NCBI RefSeq assembly: GCF_000179915.2
Contig: NC_014963.1
Location: forward strand, 558,001 to 622,000
Origin: Terriglobus saanensis SP1PR4
GTDB lineage: Bacteria; Acidobacteriota; Terriglobia; Terriglobales; Acidobacteriaceae
DNA length: 64,000 nt
Direction of reading: 5' to 3'
Part shown: positions 63,013 to 64,000 of the stretch, piece after piece
Numbering within the stretch: position 1 is the first letter of the stretch
How the letters are laid out: the number at the start of each line of letters is the position of its first letter
Made by a program: the position numbers and the translations under genes
Notes under the pieces: model-generated
What the model was told of the DNA's origin: nothing
Seen by the model: the letters and a program-made list of their open reading frames with translations, nothing else
Database searches by the model: none

Positions 63013-64000
63013 ATGAGCGATCTGGATCAGCTTTCTATCAATACACTCCGCCTTCTGGCGGTTGACGGAATCGAAAAGGCGGCAAACGGACATCCCGGAG
63101 CCCCGCTGGCGCTTTCGCCCCTTGCCTACCTGCTGTATCAGAAGCACATGAAGCACGATCCATCCGACCACAAATGGGCGGACCGCGATCGCTTCGTCCT
63201 CTCGAACGGACATGCTTCCATGCTGCAGTACGGCGCGCTGCACCTCTCGGGCTACGACGTCTCGCTCGAAGACCTGAAGCTCTTCCGCCAATGGCACTCC
63301 AAGGCCCCCGGACATCCGGAATACGGCTTCACCCCCGGCGTTGAAGTGACCACGGGACCCCTCGGACAAGGCTTCGCCATGGCCGTCGGTCTGGCGATTG
63401 CAGAAAAGCATCTCGGCGCGCTGTATAACCAGCCAGGCCAGGCAATCGTCGATCACTACACCTACGTGATGTGTGGCGATGGCGATCTGATGGAAGGCGT
63501 CTCGCATGAGGCTGCCTCGCTCGCCGGAACGCTTGGTCTCGGCAAACTCATCGTCTTCTACGACGACAATCTCATCTCGCTCGACGGTCCGACAGAGCTC
63601 TCCTACACGGAAGATGTCGACAAGCGCTTCGACGCCTATCACTGGCACACGCAGTTTGTGAAGGACGGCAACGACCTTCAGGCACTGGAAGTCGCCATTG
63701 TAGAAGCGAAGAAGGTCACCGACAAGCCTTCCATGATCCGTGTGCGCACCATCATCGGCTACGGCTCGCCGCACGCAGGAACGAACAAGGTGCACGGCGA
63801 AGCGCTGGGTGCGGAGAACACCAAGAAGACCAAGGAGTTCTTCGGCTTCGATCCCGAAAAGAGTTTTGTCGTTCCCGAAGAGGCAGGCAAGCACTGGCTT
63901 GAAGCAAAGTCGCGCGGCCAGAAGGCGCACAAGGAATGGGATGAGAAGTTTGCGGCTTACAAGCAGGCTCATCCCGATCTCGCTGCGGAGTTTGAGCGTC
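63013..64000 (+). CDS. tkt: Transketolase, N-terminal part (runs off the window)
   Basis: The first 329 residues of transketolase are present and the frame is still open at the window end. The enzyme exchanges two-carbon units in the pentose phosphate pathway with thiamine diphosphate. Signatures are GIEKAANGHPGAPLALSPLAY, DRFVLSNGHASMLQYGALH, TTGPLGQGFAMAVGLAIAEK and the thiamine motif VMCGDGDLMEGVSHEA. GAGAGG precedes the ATG. A 5-bp hairpin (CGGCG / CGCCG) at 62990-63003 lies just before the ribosome site. The product supplies xylulose-5-phosphate for the phosphoketolase encoded at 29 kb. Confidence 0.95.
   Translation, partial: MSDLDQLSINTLRLLAVDGIEKAANGHPGAPLALSPLAYLLYQKHMKHDPSDHKWADRDRFVLSNGHASMLQYGALHLSGYDVSLEDLKLFRQWHSKAPGHPEYGFTPGVEVTTGPLGQGFAMAVGLAIAEKHLGALYNQPGQAIVDHYTYVMCGDGDLMEGVSHEAASLAGTLGLGKLIVFYDDNLISLDGPTELSYTEDVDKRFDAYHWHTQFVKDGNDLQALEVAIVEAKKVTDKPSMIRVRTIIGYGSPHAGTNKVHGEALGAENTKKTKEFFGFDPEKSFVVPEEAGKHWLEAKSRGQKAHKEWDEKFAAYKQAHPDLAAEFER

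Noticed and set aside
1-64000. tRNA, rRNA, CRISPR array, insertion sequence or prophage
   Set aside because: I found no tRNA T-loop/acceptor pairing, rRNA core, regularly spaced repeats, transposase or integrase motifs, or phage structural genes.

Overview
The window looks like a chromosomal segment of an Acidobacteriota soil bacterium (order Terriglobales, near Granulicella, Terriglobus or Edaphobacter). This rests on gene content, not on a database search. The markers are three very large outer-membrane receptors of the carboxypeptidase-regulatory-domain/TonB type, a TIGR03435-type protein, a TIGR03436-type von Willebrand protein, twin-arginine-tagged sugar oxidoreductases and frequent TTG start codons. 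I count 39 protein genes, the last cut by the window end. I found no rRNA, tRNA, CRISPR array, insertion sequence, prophage or frameshifted gene.

Layout. 0.2-3.7 kb: a TonB-type receptor. 3.8-7.6 kb: a B12-binding radical SAM enzyme divergent from an exported copper amine oxidase. 7.7-18.2 kb: a sugar region with a SIS-domain amino-sugar isomerase/deaminase, sugar porter, ROK sugar kinase, GH116 beta-glycosidase, the two GDP-L-fucose genes, a nucleoside-permease-like transporter and a NagA-type deacetylase. Together these cover uptake, phosphorylation, deacetylation and isomerisation of amino sugars. 18.4-19.8 kb: an amidase. 20.0-26.3 kb: a tight TIGR03435 / TonB receptor / VWA operon. 26.6-32.6 kb: glycogen phosphorylase, phosphoketolase and acetate kinase, a route from storage glucan to acetyl phosphate and ATP. 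32.8-36.1 kb: a patatin-type lipase with a large membrane insertion.

36.1-43.2 kb: an exopolysaccharide locus (Wzi-like and SLBB export proteins divergent from a GT2 glycosyltransferase and a priming sugar transferase). 43.2-51.9 kb: a carbohydrate or secondary-metabolite module on the minus strand (TIM-barrel isomerase, Gfo/Idh/MocA oxidoreductase, TonB receptor, M81 metallopeptidase). Its three enzymes all carry twin-arginine signals, and it is divergent from a ROK repressor with a palindromic candidate operator between them. This is the best candidate for an undescribed system. 52.0-64.0 kb: an ABC permease, a small unknown protein, then core genes (folD-coaE, an HtrA-type protease, purM-purN, hemL, Mn-type superoxide dismutase, a cytoplasmic GH15 glucoamylase and the start of transketolase).

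How the genes fit together. Phosphorylase and GH15 can open glycogen or maltooligosaccharides. ROK kinase, transketolase and phosphoketolase link the released sugars to acetyl phosphate, which acetate kinase turns into ATP. GDP-fucose may feed the exopolysaccharide glycosyltransferases. The receptors with their adjacent exported enzymes are probably separate nutrient-scavenging units.
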